This document shows, piece after piece, positions 12,301 through 20,621 of a stretch of DNA of 64,000 bases. Under the pieces are notes generated by a model that worked only from the letters and a program-made list of their open reading frames with translations, was not told the origin of the DNA and did no database searches. Origin of the DNA: Prinia subflava (taxonomy: Eukaryota > Chordata > Aves > Passeriformes > Cisticolidae); NCBI RefSeq assembly GCF_021018805.1, contig NC_086248.1, forward strand, positions 55,309,485 to 55,373,484, given 5' to 3'. How positions within the stretch are numbered: position 1 is the stretch's first letter; every line of letters starts with the position of its first letter. A program made the translations under genes and the position numbers.

Positions 12301-12966
12301 CCTCGAGTACTGTGAGCAGTTCTGGGGCCTTGAATGCATCCATGGATAGGCAGCAAAGCTGGGTAAAGTGTTGGAAGGAATGTCCAAAGGAAAATGGAGG
12401 AGCCCTTGAGCTAAACGCTTCGTTTTGCAGGCAGCATGAAGCGTGTGTATTTCCACAATGTGATCGTGCCATTATGCTGGCTCGCCTACTCGGGGTATCC
12501 ATCTTCTCCTGGTCTCCTTCAAAACTCCTTAAACTGCTTATTTTACAGCAAACTCGGCGCTCTGTAAGTCGGCATTGGCTAAGCAAGCTGTTGCACGCCC
12601 CGTCCTACTCTGTCCCAGCTTTCCTAGGAAGCCCAGCGGAGGTAAATGGCAGCCCTGAAGAATCACCTTCCCTCATGGCTCCCCCGCCGCCGGGAACCGC
12701 GGCAAACACGGCCGGGGACGGGGCGGGGCTCCACCGCACCAACTGCGCCACGAAAGCCAAAAGCCCCTCTCCCAGCAGCTTCCCATCTCCTCCAGGGCGG
12801 CCCCAACCCCCGCTCCCCCCTCCCCGAGGGAGCACGGCGGGCCGCAGGGACCCGGACGTGCGGCGGCCCTGCCCACAACGCTGCCCCGGCAGCGGCGGCG
12901 CTCCGGGGACGGACTCACCACCACCTCCTCGAAGATGCTCTGCAGCTGCGTCTCCATGGGCACCAT
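3277..12966 (-). CDS. MED23: Mediator complex subunit 23, N-terminal part (10 coding exons, gene continues left of window)
   Basis: MED23 is a large tail-associated subunit of the nuclear Mediator complex and links activators such as ELK1 and C/EBP-beta to RNA polymerase II. Seen here: ten minus-strand exons at 12919-12966, 10084-10115, 9893-9980, 8977-9101, 8728-8839, 7845-7943, 7192-7293, 6161-6230, 4522-4634 and 3277-3372. They join without frame breaks into 295 residues. The product closely resembles the start of vertebrate MED23 (about 1,370 residues), for example METQLQSIFEEVV, GAFRQFW, NSDTLEWERTQLWALTF and LLRYVLEQPYSRDMVCN. All donors are GT and all acceptors AG. The remaining three quarters of the protein must be encoded beyond position 1. 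The gene is divergent from ENPP3. The family assignment is very secure; individual boundaries were set by hand from phase and splice consensus. Confidence 0.96.
4522..4634 (-). CDS. MED23: MED23 coding exon 9 (residues 226-263)
   Basis: Encodes GRCSLLPVVNNSGAMCNSW and then KLDPTTLRFPLKGLLPYDK. The acceptor is CATGTAG and the donor GTATGC, ending in phase 0. Confidence 0.95.
4635..6160. other. MED23 intron 8, with a possible old interspersed repeat
   Basis: No coding sequence. The stretch about 4960-5230 (for example 'tgaggcccaagcaaacctgtagatcagca', described here by position) has the feel of an old bird/reptile interspersed element with 'ttaggtgcctcaatttt' wording. The assignment is weak. 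Confidence 0.25.
6161..6230 (-). CDS. MED23: MED23 coding exon 8 (residues 203-225)
   Basis: A 70-nt exon reading LLGNLVSDFVDTFRP then TARINSIC, plus the first base of a Gly codon. The acceptor is CGCCCAG and the donor GTAAGA. Confidence 0.94.
7192..7293 (-). CDS. MED23: MED23 coding exon 7 (residues 169-202)
   Basis: A 102-nt, phase-0 exon encoding VVAYILERNACLLPAYFAV and then EIRKLYPEGKLPHW after one Thr. The acceptor is TTTACAG and the donor GTAAGT. Confidence 0.95.
7845..7943 (-). CDS. MED23: MED23 coding exon 6 (residues 136-168)
   Basis: A 99-nt, phase-0 exon reading GVRDLLKVILEKILTIPN and then TVSSAVVQQLLAARE. The acceptor is GCTTTCAG and the donor GTAACT. Confidence 0.95.
8728..8839 (-). 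CDS. MED23: MED23 coding exon 5 (residues 98-135)
   Basis: Encodes MVCESLINSDTLEWERTQ and then LWALTFKLVRKIIGGVDYK, nearly identical to mammalian MED23. The acceptor is CTGCTAG and the donor GTATCT, in phase 0. Confidence 0.96.
8977..9101 (-). CDS. MED23: MED23 coding exon 4 (residues 57-97)
   Basis: Encodes DSHEQCVQWIVRFIHSQ and then SPKRISFLYDCLAMAVETGLL-type sequence ending in PPR. The acceptor is TTTTTTTCAG and the donor GTGAGC. The last Arg codon is split with exon 5. Confidence 0.95.
9893..9980 (-). CDS. MED23: MED23 coding exon 3 (residues 27-56)
   Basis: Encodes GMFMDTPEDERTKLISC and then GAFRQFWSSLSQ. The acceptor is CATTAG. The donor GTTGAC is a weak but GT-type site. The exon ends in phase 0. 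Confidence 0.95.
10084..10115 (-). CDS. MED23: MED23 coding exon 2 (residues 17-26)
   Basis: A 32-nt micro-exon reading KTEVIEEAFP. The acceptor is CTTACAG and the donor GTAAGT; it ends with two bases of a Gly codon. It is too short to be found as an ORF and was recognised from MED23 family similarity and phase. Confidence 0.93.
11370..11435. repeat. imperfect short tandem repeat, unit about 20-27 bp
   Basis: Three diverged copies of a GACATGTCAGTCAGCTTCT-like unit in a row (atgtcaatcagcttct, then gacatgtcagtcagcttct, then gacatgtcagtcaggctcct), with a small T-rich insertion after the second. Confidence 0.7.
11590..12420 (+). mobile_element. CR1 LINE fragment, C-terminal reverse-transcriptase region, plus strand
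   Basis: The wording is typical of avian CR1 ORF2: an 'ACCAGTGGTGTTCCTCTGGG' motif near 11858, a 'GGGCACAAGTATAAACTGGG' motif near 12087, 'ATCCTGGGGTGCAGCAAA' near 12217, and 'CCACACCTCGAGTACTGTGAGCAGTTCTGGGG' near 12297-12328 (cited by position). The matching translation fragments are ANPILGCSK and ATPRVL. The copy has many stops and frameshifts and lacks the standard 3' tail, so it is a dead 5'- and 3'-truncated copy. It is the only plus-strand CR1 body recognised here. Confidence 0.8.
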
Positions 12967-13150
12967 GGGGATCGCCATGGCGCCGGGCCGGGCCCCGCCG
13001 GGCCCTTCGTCAGGCGCAGGCGGCGGCGCCCGCGCCTCCTTCCCCGCCGCGCCGGAAGCTCCGTGCCGGATCCCGCTCCTCGGGAAGCGCCTGCTCGGCA
13101 CGGCCGTTCCGGGCGGCGCCCGGCCCCGCCTGCCCGCAACGGGGGGAAGG
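12690..13150. promoter_or_regulatory. MED23: CpG island at the MED23 promoter and exon 1
   Basis: About 460 bases of very high GC with dense CpG, sharply different from the AT-rich flanks. It covers MED23 exon 1 and the sequence upstream of it on the minus strand. No TATA box is evident, which is usual for housekeeping Mediator genes. Long spurious ORFs on both strands here result from GC richness. Confidence 0.9.
12919..12966 (-). CDS. MED23: MED23 coding exon 1 (residues 1-16)
   Basis: This exon encodes MVPMETQLQSIFEEVV and is followed by a GTGAGT donor. Three in-frame ATGs lie close together: 12978 (would add MAIP; its context GGCGCCATGG is the strongest), 12966 (MVPMETQ, chosen because I recall the mammalian protein starting this way) and 12957 (METQ). 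The upstream reading frame stays open through the CpG island, so the sequence alone does not fix the start. Confidence 0.85.
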
Positions 13151-13462
13151 CAACAGCGCCCTAAAACCTTGCAGTGACTCGGTTTTGTTATTCTTTTACG
13201 AAAATATTCGCTTAGCCTTCTTTGGCTTTTGAATAATCTTTTATTTGAATAATCTTTTCCTAGCCGGGGCTATTTTGACGAAGTGCTGGTTCTGGTTCTT
13301 AGGGCAAGGATCCCTTAGGTTGTTACGAGATCCCTCTCTGCAGGGCTGATCGCCAGCCACCACTCTCCCAAATTCTGCCTGTTGGTGCAATTACTGTGGA
13401 GTTATTAATTCCTGTAATAAATCGTAGAACAATCTGAAAATGCGTTTATCCGAAGACATCCA

Positions 13463-13960
13463 GGAATACAGAATCACAGAATTGCAGAATGGGTCAGGTT
13501 GGGAGGAACCACAGTGGATCATGTGCTGCAGCCTCCCTGCTCAAGCAGGGTCATCCCAGAGCACATGGCACAGGATTGTATCCAGACAGGTCTTGAGTGT
13601 CTCCAGTGAGGGCGACTCCACAACCTTTCTGGACAGTCTATTCTGGTACTTGGTCACCTGCACAGTGACAAAGTTCTTCCTCATGTTCAGCTGGAATTCC
13701 CTGTGCTTTGGTTTCTGCCTGTTGCCTCTTGTCCTATTGCTTGGCACCACTGAGAAGAGCCTGGCTCCATCTTCTTGGCACCCTCCCCTCAGACACTGAC
13801 AGACATTGGTGAGGTCCCTTCTCAGTCATCTCTTCTTGAAGCTGGAAAGGCTCCCTCATCCTTTCCTCGTAAGGTGCTCCACTCCCACAGTCATCCTCTT
13901 AGGCCTCCACTGGACCCTCTAGGAGCTCCATGTTGCTCTTGCCAGAACTGGACACAGTAA
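13463..13960 (-). mobile_element. CR1 LINE 3' portion, minus strand
   Basis: Starts 'AGAATCACAGAATTGCAGAATGG', the reverse complement of the CR1 3' terminus (cited by position). It continues with the family's typical wording (CAGCCTCCCTGCTCAAGCAG; TGTTCAGCTGGAATTCCCTG; CCTCTTGTCCTATTGCTTGG; CTCCATGTTGCTCTTG). It is a 5'-truncated copy, as is normal for CR1. Confidence 0.93.
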
Positions 13961-14021
13961 AATGCAATAGTATTACATTTAAAAATTATATACAATAGCA
14001 TTACAAGGAATGTAATACAAA

Positions 14022-14325
14022 TAATGGAATCATTAAGGTGGGAAAATACCTCTAAGAACATTGAGTCCAACTGCCAAGCCCATCACCAAACCATGTCTTC
14101 AAGGGCTACATCTACACATTTTTTGAACACTTCCAGGGATAATTATTCCACCACTTCCCTGAACAGTCTGTTTCAATGCCTAACCACCCTTTCAGTGCAG
14201 AATTTTTTCCCAATATCCAATCTAAACCTCCCCTGGTGCTACTTGAGGCCATTTCCTTTTGTCCTATAACTTGCTACCTTGGGAGATGTGGCTGACCTCC
14301 ACCTGTCCACAACCTCCTATCTGGC
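14022..14325 (-). mobile_element. CR1 LINE 3' portion (diverged subfamily), minus strand
   Basis: Begins ATGGAATCATTAAGGTGGGA and continues AACACTTCCAGGGATAATTA, CCACCACTTCCCTGAACAGT and TTGAGGCCATTTCCTTTTGT, typical of the older CR1 subfamilies. It lies 60 bp from the preceding copy but starts again at a 3' end, so it is a separate insertion. Confidence 0.9.
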
Positions 14326-14336
14326 AGAAAGCATTA

Positions 14337-14376
14337 TACGTATATATATGTGTATATATATGTGTATATATACATG
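14337..14376. repeat. short TATATATGTG tandem repeat
   Basis: Alternating purine-pyrimidine array 'acgtatatatatgtgtatat' and onward, about 40 bp. Confidence 0.85.
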
Positions 14377-14955
14377 CGCAGAGGTTTTTATACTAAAAAG
14401 AAATGTAAAATGCCAAATCAAGACAGTTCTAAAATTTTGTGTGTGTTTGATGCTAACACTGTGTTTTCTGAGCTCTCTGTGGATGTTTGCCTGCAAACAT
14501 CCAGCTAGTGCTGGTAAACAGGTACAAACTCATATCTTCAGCAGAAAAATAAAGCTGATCACCTCCCTGTCTGATCAACTATCAAGCTGATAACTAGAGG
14601 CCTCAGAGCAGTGAAAAATCAACATCATCAGGCAAGGAGTTGAGCACAAAATAGCAGAGTGTACTCATGGGGGAAATGCTCACATGGAATTGGATAGACA
14701 ATTACTTGTTTTAAATGTAAACAGCTTTTGTGTAAATAGGCCTGTAAGAATACATAACGTAAGCAATGAGAAACGTTATAAGTAAATTTAAGAAGTACCA
14801 GAGAAGACAGTGATACATGGGGCATTAGTGCCTGCACAGCCACCAGAGGTGTGTGTTGTAGGCAACAGGCACAGGATTCTTTGAAACCAGTGCTTGCTTT
14901 CAGCAATGGCAAATACCTGGTTAGGAAACAAATAATGCTTACATGTGTGTTATTT

Positions 14956-14957
14956 AC

Positions 14958-15030
<73 letters not shown>

Positions 15031-15074
15031 CACATATACATATACATATACATACACATACACATACACATATA
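14956..15074. repeat. TATACA hexanucleotide microsatellite
   Basis: About 20 units of CATATA, nearly pure at the left and with CATACA variants at the right end. It opens long artefactual reading frames on both strands (Tyr-Ile and Tyr-Met repeats). Confidence 0.98.
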
Positions 15075-15126
15075 CCTGATAACCATTGAAAACAGAGGGG
15101 GTGCAACTGAAGGTCTGCTTGTGCTT

Positions 15127-15178
15127 GCTTGTCTTGCTCTTAGAATTGGGTTGCTTGTCTTGCTCTTACAATTGGGTT
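15127..15178. repeat. 26-bp tandem duplication
   Basis: Two adjacent copies of GCTTGTCTTGCTCTTAGAAT followed by TGGGTT, at 15127-15152 and 15153-15178, differing at one base (G/C). Confidence 0.95.
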
Positions 15179-15364
15179 GCCCTCAGTCTTAGCATGAAGT
15201 TATTTATGGTGTAAGAATTGTTCTTTATACTCTTCATGGTATGCTTATTTAAAGAGTGTTGCACAACAGTCTGACATGCCCATGCGTGTCCCATCAACAT
15301 CCAGTGTCAGTGCTTGTCCATCCTGAACAGACCACCTCATATTTTATTAAAATGATAATACAGA

Positions 15365-15870
15365 GGGTAAGTGTCAACTCAAATTCTCTGCCAAGCTCCT
15401 AATCCATTCCCACAGTGCCCCATAAGAGGACTGGAAACTGAACCCAAAATAAGTTGTTCTACTCATCACAAATTTTATCATTATTTTGAGGACCAGTCTA
15501 CCATTCTTACTTGTTTTCTGCCTTACTGCTCTATCATAATCCTAGGCTTATACAGCCATTCCTATCGAACCCTAATAAATACCAACATACAATCTGCCCA
15601 CTACTTTGTGCCTAATGCAACTTTACCTTGATTTTAAGTCGTTAGCCAACATACATTCTAAACAGAACTTAGCATGCAAGCCTAAACCTACCTGGTCATA
15701 TTTAATAGACAGACTTGGTCTAATCCTAGTTAGGGTCCTGGTTCACAACTTGTCCCAAATACTACACCAAAGTTTGAATTTTAAAACTGAACCCCTCAAC
15801 CATGTAATAGCCTTGAACTCCAAAGAGGTTCAAATGGTGATTTCTATCCTGAATTAACACCTTGTCTAAC
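15365..15870. other. G-poor, strand-asymmetric segment of unknown origin
   Basis: About 500 bases strikingly poor in G on the plus strand and rich in A/C/T, with recurrent CCTAA, AACCC and CTGAAC words. No gene could be read in the standard or vertebrate mitochondrial code. It may be a degenerate tandem repeat or a mitochondrial insertion; neither is shown. Confidence 0.4.
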
Positions 15871-17689
15871 CAGATCTCATTTTAACAAAACTGAACTACC
15901 TATGGTCCTACCTTTGTGTAGAAGAGTAGTAGAAAGAAGGCTCTTGGTCAGGCACAAGAAGTATGAGACATTATGTAGATGATTATGATTAGAATGATTG
16001 CTAATACAGTATCTAAATATAAACATATTATAACCAGCTTGTATTAAAATAAGCTAGAAATGTAGAAGTTTACTGGTTTTGGCCTTACAGAATGCACAAT
16101 GGCAAAGCATCAAAGTACCTGTGGAACTGCTTTAGATTTTATCTCTTTGTATAACTGGATTTTGGTGCTTTTACTCACCTGCACAAAAGTGAGTGTTCCT
16201 TATCTTTGGGCTCATTGTACCCTGCAGGCACCCCTTCCAGGACACAGGGATCTGCCTGGAAGCTGCCTGCAGCCTGGGAGACCAGTTGGCCCTGTTGGCC
16301 CAGTCTCCAGCCAGTATTTTAAACACTCTTGCAGGCTGATGTGTGGCAGAGTCAGTCAAAATCATTACAGTTCCCTGTCTCTGAAATGCAAATGCGTCAT
16401 TATTGGGAACATCCAGACAGTTCCTTCTGGAATGTTCACTGGGTGTTCTTATCTTAGCACCATTCTCACTTGGTTTCTTATCTTAGGACAAATCCTATTT
16501 CTCATCAGACACTCTTGTAAAGGAGAAGGGTGTGTGTATGGGAAAACACACACTTGAGGACCTGACTAACTTATCTCAGTCACACTTTGATGTAGAATCT
16601 CGTTATTGGGATGGAGCTAGGAGCAGCAGGTCAGGCCTAAGCAAAGGTCATGCTGCTTTGCCTCAGGGAGCCATGTATCCAGGAGGAGAAACAGGACTGC
16701 TATTAACGCTGGAGGGACTGCAGCCGGGTGTGTCTGCCAAGGCATGCACCACAAGACTCTGTACTGAGTAACAGAGCCACACACCTCACCAAACAAGGCA
16801 GAAAAGCAGCATTTGCCTGAGGGTGAAATGACCCTCTTCACCCAGACACAGAAAAAGCAATGCACTTTTCAAAATTGTTGTAAATATCGTATTACTCTAG
16901 CAAAACCACCTTCATCAAAATGGCCATTTTAATGTTTGTGTGTGACAAGAAACATTTATGAGAAAAATGGTTAAACTTTAAAATGTTTTTTTCTTGAGTG
17001 AGTGCCATTCATTTTAAAAGATAGATAACAAATGAGTACAAAGGCATCTTAGAGGTCATGGTCTGTAGGGTCTGTCTACCTCTTCATGGCCTTAGGGGAC
17101 CTGTGGCTTCTTAGTAGTGAAAATTGAAAGTGTCTACAACACAGTGCTATTCAGAAATTATTCTTCCCATTTTCCTGACATGCTTGTTAACAGGTATATG
17201 GCAGAGATGTCCTGCCTGTGTTCTTTGAAAACATCTTCTTCCTGAAAGTGTCAGATGAACTGAGGACTGCAGTGGGAGAATATGGGGGAATTTTTTTCTT
17301 TGTGCCCTCACCCTGCATTTGTATAGTGTCAGTCTGCATGCAGAATGGTCACTCAAAGTTATGATTTAGTAACTGAGAGCAGAAAGGATGATTATTTCCT
17401 TCTTCCTTGTTGTTATTTTTAGTCATCTTTTGATCATATAGATTTTTTAAATGTGATTTTCCTTCCAGTAGGGATGAAAATAAGTGTTTCTAACATATGA
17501 GGCACTAGATCTTGAAACAGAAAAGTTTGGGTTCTTGGTCAATATTTATTAAGTTTTATAATCGAATTTTATTGGTGGGAAATGTTCTAGAATGTCATAA
17601 TTCATCATGTGGACAGTAAAGTATGTCAAGTTAGAGCAGTGATTAAAAGTAACAAAATCAGGTATATGAGATCACATCCTGTTCATTTT

Positions 17690-18161
17690 AACTGTTGCTG
17701 AGCAGTGCTTAAACAGACTAAGAACCTTCTCTCTGAGTAGCGTGGGGTGCACAAGAGGCTGGGAGGGGGCACAGCTAGGACATCACACCCCAGCAGACCA
17801 AATGGATACCACACACCATATGATGCTATACTCAGCAATAAAACTTAGGGAAGTTTTGGGAAGAAAAAAGGAAGGCGTAGGGAACGGTCAGAGTGACGGT
17901 GTTTGTCTTTCCAAGCAATCATGACATGTGGTGGAACTCTGCCTTCCTGGAAGTGGCTGAGCACCTGCCTGCTGATGTGAGGTGTCCGTTAAGTGATTTT
18001 TGCTTTGTTTGTGTGAGTGGCTTTGCTTTACCTATTAAACTGTCTTTATCTCAACTCACAAGTTTTCTCATGTTTACCCTTCCTGTACTTTCTTGCTTCC
18101 TGCAGCAGGGGACAGAGGAGTGGCTGTGTGAGGCTGAGCTGCTAGCTCATATGAACCCGCA
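17690..18161 (+). mobile_element. ERV long terminal repeat (class II / ERVK-like), plus strand
   Basis: Matches the layout of a widespread bird LTR family: TTGCTGAGCAGTGCTTA near the left end, GGGTGCACAAGAGGCTGGGA, CCATATGATGCTATACTCAG with a decayed TATA region (CAATAAAACTTAGGG), TTTACCTATTAAACTGTC with an ATTAAA poly(A) signal at 18034-18039, then CTCAACTCACAAGTTTTCTC. The left boundary is uncertain. A primer binding site follows within 11 bases, so this is a 5' LTR. No second LTR was seen in the window. Confidence 0.8.
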
Positions 18162-18172
18162 AGTGTGCTTTT

Positions 18173-18190
18173 TGGCACCCAGTGTGGGGC
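18173..18190 (+). other. retroviral primer binding site, lysine-tRNA type
   Basis: TGGCACCCAGTGTGGGGC, just after the LTR, differs at three positions from the standard lysine (1,2) tRNA primer binding site used by many class II retroviruses. It fixes the LTR as a 5' LTR and the class as ERVK-like. Confidence 0.75.
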
Positions 18191-18596
18191 CAGAGGGTGT
18201 GAAGATAATGACAGATTTGATAGGAATGCACTCCACTGGGTTTACAGTTGTTGCAGCTCTTTGAGCTATTAATTGGCAGGCTGCTGCTTTCACCTGAGGA
18301 CCTGCTTGCTTTGCTCTATATTAGAATGCAGGGATTGTTCGTTGTTGCCATGTGCTGTATTGTTTATTATCCCACTTTCCTGTGCTTGGGAACATTTTGA
18401 TAACAGCACCAACCATGTGCCCAGGCTGACAGATGGCCTGGTCATTGCTGCTGTTCCTGTACTGTCTAGGCATGTTGCAACCATAGTCTGAACTCAGGTT
18501 GAAGGGGCTGGGAGCTCTGAATAACACCAGGCTGGAGCAGGAATACCCCAAAGTGTCTGTGGATATGTCCAGAGTGGAGCAGTTGCACTCCTGAAT
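18191..18596 (+). mobile_element. probable ERV leader remnant
   Basis: Sequence between the primer binding site and the next CR1. It has no readable gag frame and no long open frame. Assignment rests on position only. Sequence after the CR1 (about 19260-19500) may be more of the same provirus but was not recognised with certainty. Confidence 0.4.
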
Positions 18597-19235
18597 AATA
18601 GAATCCTAGAATCATTTAGGTTGGAAAAGACTGCTATGTCCACCACTAAATCATGTCCCTAAGCACCACACCTACATGTCTTTTAAATACCTGCAAGGAT
18701 GGTGATTCAGCCATGCTCCGATGCTTGACAATACTTTTGAGGAAGAAAGTTTTCCTAAGAGCAACTTGAGGCCTTTTCCTCCTGTTCTGGTACTTGTTAC
18801 CTGGAAGAAGAGGCCCACCTGGCTACAACCTCCCATCAACAGCTGCAGAGGGTGATAAAATTCCTTCTTAAGCCTCCTTTTCTCCAGGTTAAACACTCCC
18901 AGCTCCCTCAGCCATTTCTCATAGGACTTGTGCTCCAGACAAGAGCCTTGCCCTTCTCTGGACACGCTCCGGCACCTCCATGTCTTTCTTGTAGTGAGGG
19001 GCCCAGAACTGGACATGGCACTTGAGGTGTGGCCTCAGCAGTGCTGGGTACAGAGCAATGATCACTGCCCTGCTCCTGCTGGCCACTCTATAGCTGATCC
19101 TGGCCAGGATGCCACTGGCTTTCTTGGCCACCTGGGCACAGCTGGCTCATGTCCAGCTGCTGTTGACCAACACCCTAAGGTCCTTTTCTGCAGAGCAGCT
19201 TTCCAACCAAGGGAAAGCCTGCAACCTGAGAGTCC
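18597..19235 (-). mobile_element. CR1 LINE 3' portion including the end of the reverse-transcriptase ORF, minus strand
   Basis: Starts AATAGAATCCTAGAATCATT, the CR1 terminus. On the minus strand 18919-19131 stays open and reads [19 protein letters not shown], then [25 protein letters not shown] and ERVQRRA, the classic C-terminal CR1 polymerase sequence. It is 5'-truncated near 19235. Confidence 0.95.
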
Positions 19236-19513
19236 ATACCAGTATGGTAAGAGGAGTTAATTAAAGAACCTTACAGTCTGGTTGAAGGGGCCCAGGTGTG
19301 GAAATTGAAATGGGTACAATTGGTACAACGTTTAAGTGCTGTAACTCATTGCTCGAGTTGTGTGTTACTGTCTGGGAAGCAATCACCACAAGAGATGGAA
19401 CCCCAGTCAAGGAAGAAGGGAACTCAATGGCCATTTAATGGATATTTTACGGAGGTTTCCCGTAGAGTAAGGGGGTGATATCTATCTGGAAATTTAAGGA
19501 TGAGGATGATGAA

Positions 19514-19553
19514 GTGTGTGTGTGTGTTTCTGTGTGTGTGTTTGTGTGTGTTT
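19514..19553. repeat. interrupted TG dinucleotide repeat
   Basis: Three TG runs separated by TTTC and TTTG interruptions. Confidence 0.95.
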
Positions 19554-20379
19554 GATTAATGGGGATGTACTAGCTGATGTGGGACTTGAGCATGACACAA
19601 ACTGTATAGAATAAAAGGATTGTACTAATTTGGGTTGCAGTGAAATTAAATTTCTTCATATCAGCTTGTATAGTATCATGGTTTGGATTTTTTTTAAAAA
19701 ATATAATTATAAATATTATAAGTTTAGTTATTATAAGTTGCAGCTCATGCAATGCTCAAATTTAGAATCAGGTCAACATCTGAATGGTTACGCATTCATA
19801 GTCCTAGTAAGCTATGAAGGTACATTTTCATAACAGCCACTCGTTCCAGTAACCACCAAGCTGAAAAACAAATAGATTTTAAATTTTACCTAAAACATTT
19901 TTTTAATTGAATTTGATTTGGCTGTATAAAATTCGTATCTAATTATCAGTTATAACTACTGAAAAAAAAACCCGTGTAAGAAGCAGAAAAAAGTTGAGAC
20001 TAAGATGGATTGAAACTAACAGCGAGGAATCCTCTAGCGCTAAATAAGGAAACTGATCTGAAAATATAGGCGTGACACAGAACAGAAGTAAAAAACCCTC
20101 TCCTTCCGTATGGGTTTCATATACTTAACACTTTCTTTGAGGATAAATTCTCAAAGGAGGATCACAAGCTTTTAACCAAATAGTTGAGTACTTGAGTATT
20201 TTTGCATTTTATCACTTAGCAACATTTTAATTCTAATCTCCACTTAAGTGTTTGCCTAATGCCATTCTTATCTTGAACAGTCAGATTCCCTGAAGCTGAT
20301 AATGTTTTTCAGCCTTTGACCTCTCAGAGCAGTTTTCCTGCTTGCTTTGGCTTCTTGCAAACCTAACACGAAAGCAACT

Positions 20380-20388
20380 CATAAAAAG
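20380..20388 (+). promoter_or_regulatory. TATA-like box upstream of ENPP3
   Basis: CATAAAAAG lies about 120 bases before the ENPP3 start codon, which would put transcription start near 20410. The region is CpG-poor, in keeping with a tissue-restricted promoter. A further upstream non-coding exon cannot be excluded. Confidence 0.35.
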
Positions 20389-20504
20389 TTCTATGAGCAA
20401 AGTACTAGAACTCTTGAAGGAGGAGCAGCATCTAACTCACAGCTAACACAGCTGGGGACGCTGAGGAAGGCAGAAGACGCAGAAGAGAGGCAGATCTCGA
20501 TAAA

Positions 20505-20621
20505 ATGGAGCTTGAGGATGATATAACCAAGCATTACAGAGGATATTCAGAGGAGATAGCTTTACAGCCACAAGAGTATGTGAAGAAAAAAACCATCTTG
20601 AAATACAAAGTCATCTGTGCT
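20505..20621 (+). CDS. ENPP3: ENPP3 coding exon 1 (residues 1-39)
   Basis: Encodes the cytoplasmic tail [20 protein letters not shown], then [19 protein letters not shown], entering the membrane segment. The tail is about 14 residues longer than the human one. The donor is GTAAGT, phase 0. Confidence 0.93.

Larger units (their letters stand above)
10116..12918. other. MED23: MED23 intron 1
   Basis: The largest complete intron of MED23 in the window. It contains an imperfect 20-bp tandem repeat (11370-11435) and a CR1 body fragment in plus orientation (about 11590-12420), which is antisense to MED23. No exon was seen. Confidence 0.8.
13160..20320. other. MED23-ENPP3 intergenic region
   Basis: Between the divergent start regions of the two genes. 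It contains CR1 tails, an ERV LTR, microsatellites and a G-poor stretch, all listed separately. About 16100-17650 shows moderately GC-rich, possibly mobile-element-derived sequence that I could not name. No gene was recognised. Confidence 0.7.

Noticed and set aside
12312..13232. Long open frames on both strands (up to 306 codons) around 12.3-13.2 kb
   Set aside because: They run through a CR1 fragment and the CpG island. GC richness removes stop codons, and the Pro/Arg/Ala-rich translations are typical artefacts.
14628..15192. Open frames with long Tyr-Ile or Tyr-Met repeats
   Set aside because: Translation of the TATACA microsatellite.
13000..20500. Shared bidirectional promoter for MED23 and ENPP3
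   Set aside because: The starts are about 7.5 kb apart with repeat-rich sequence between. Only MED23 has a CpG island.
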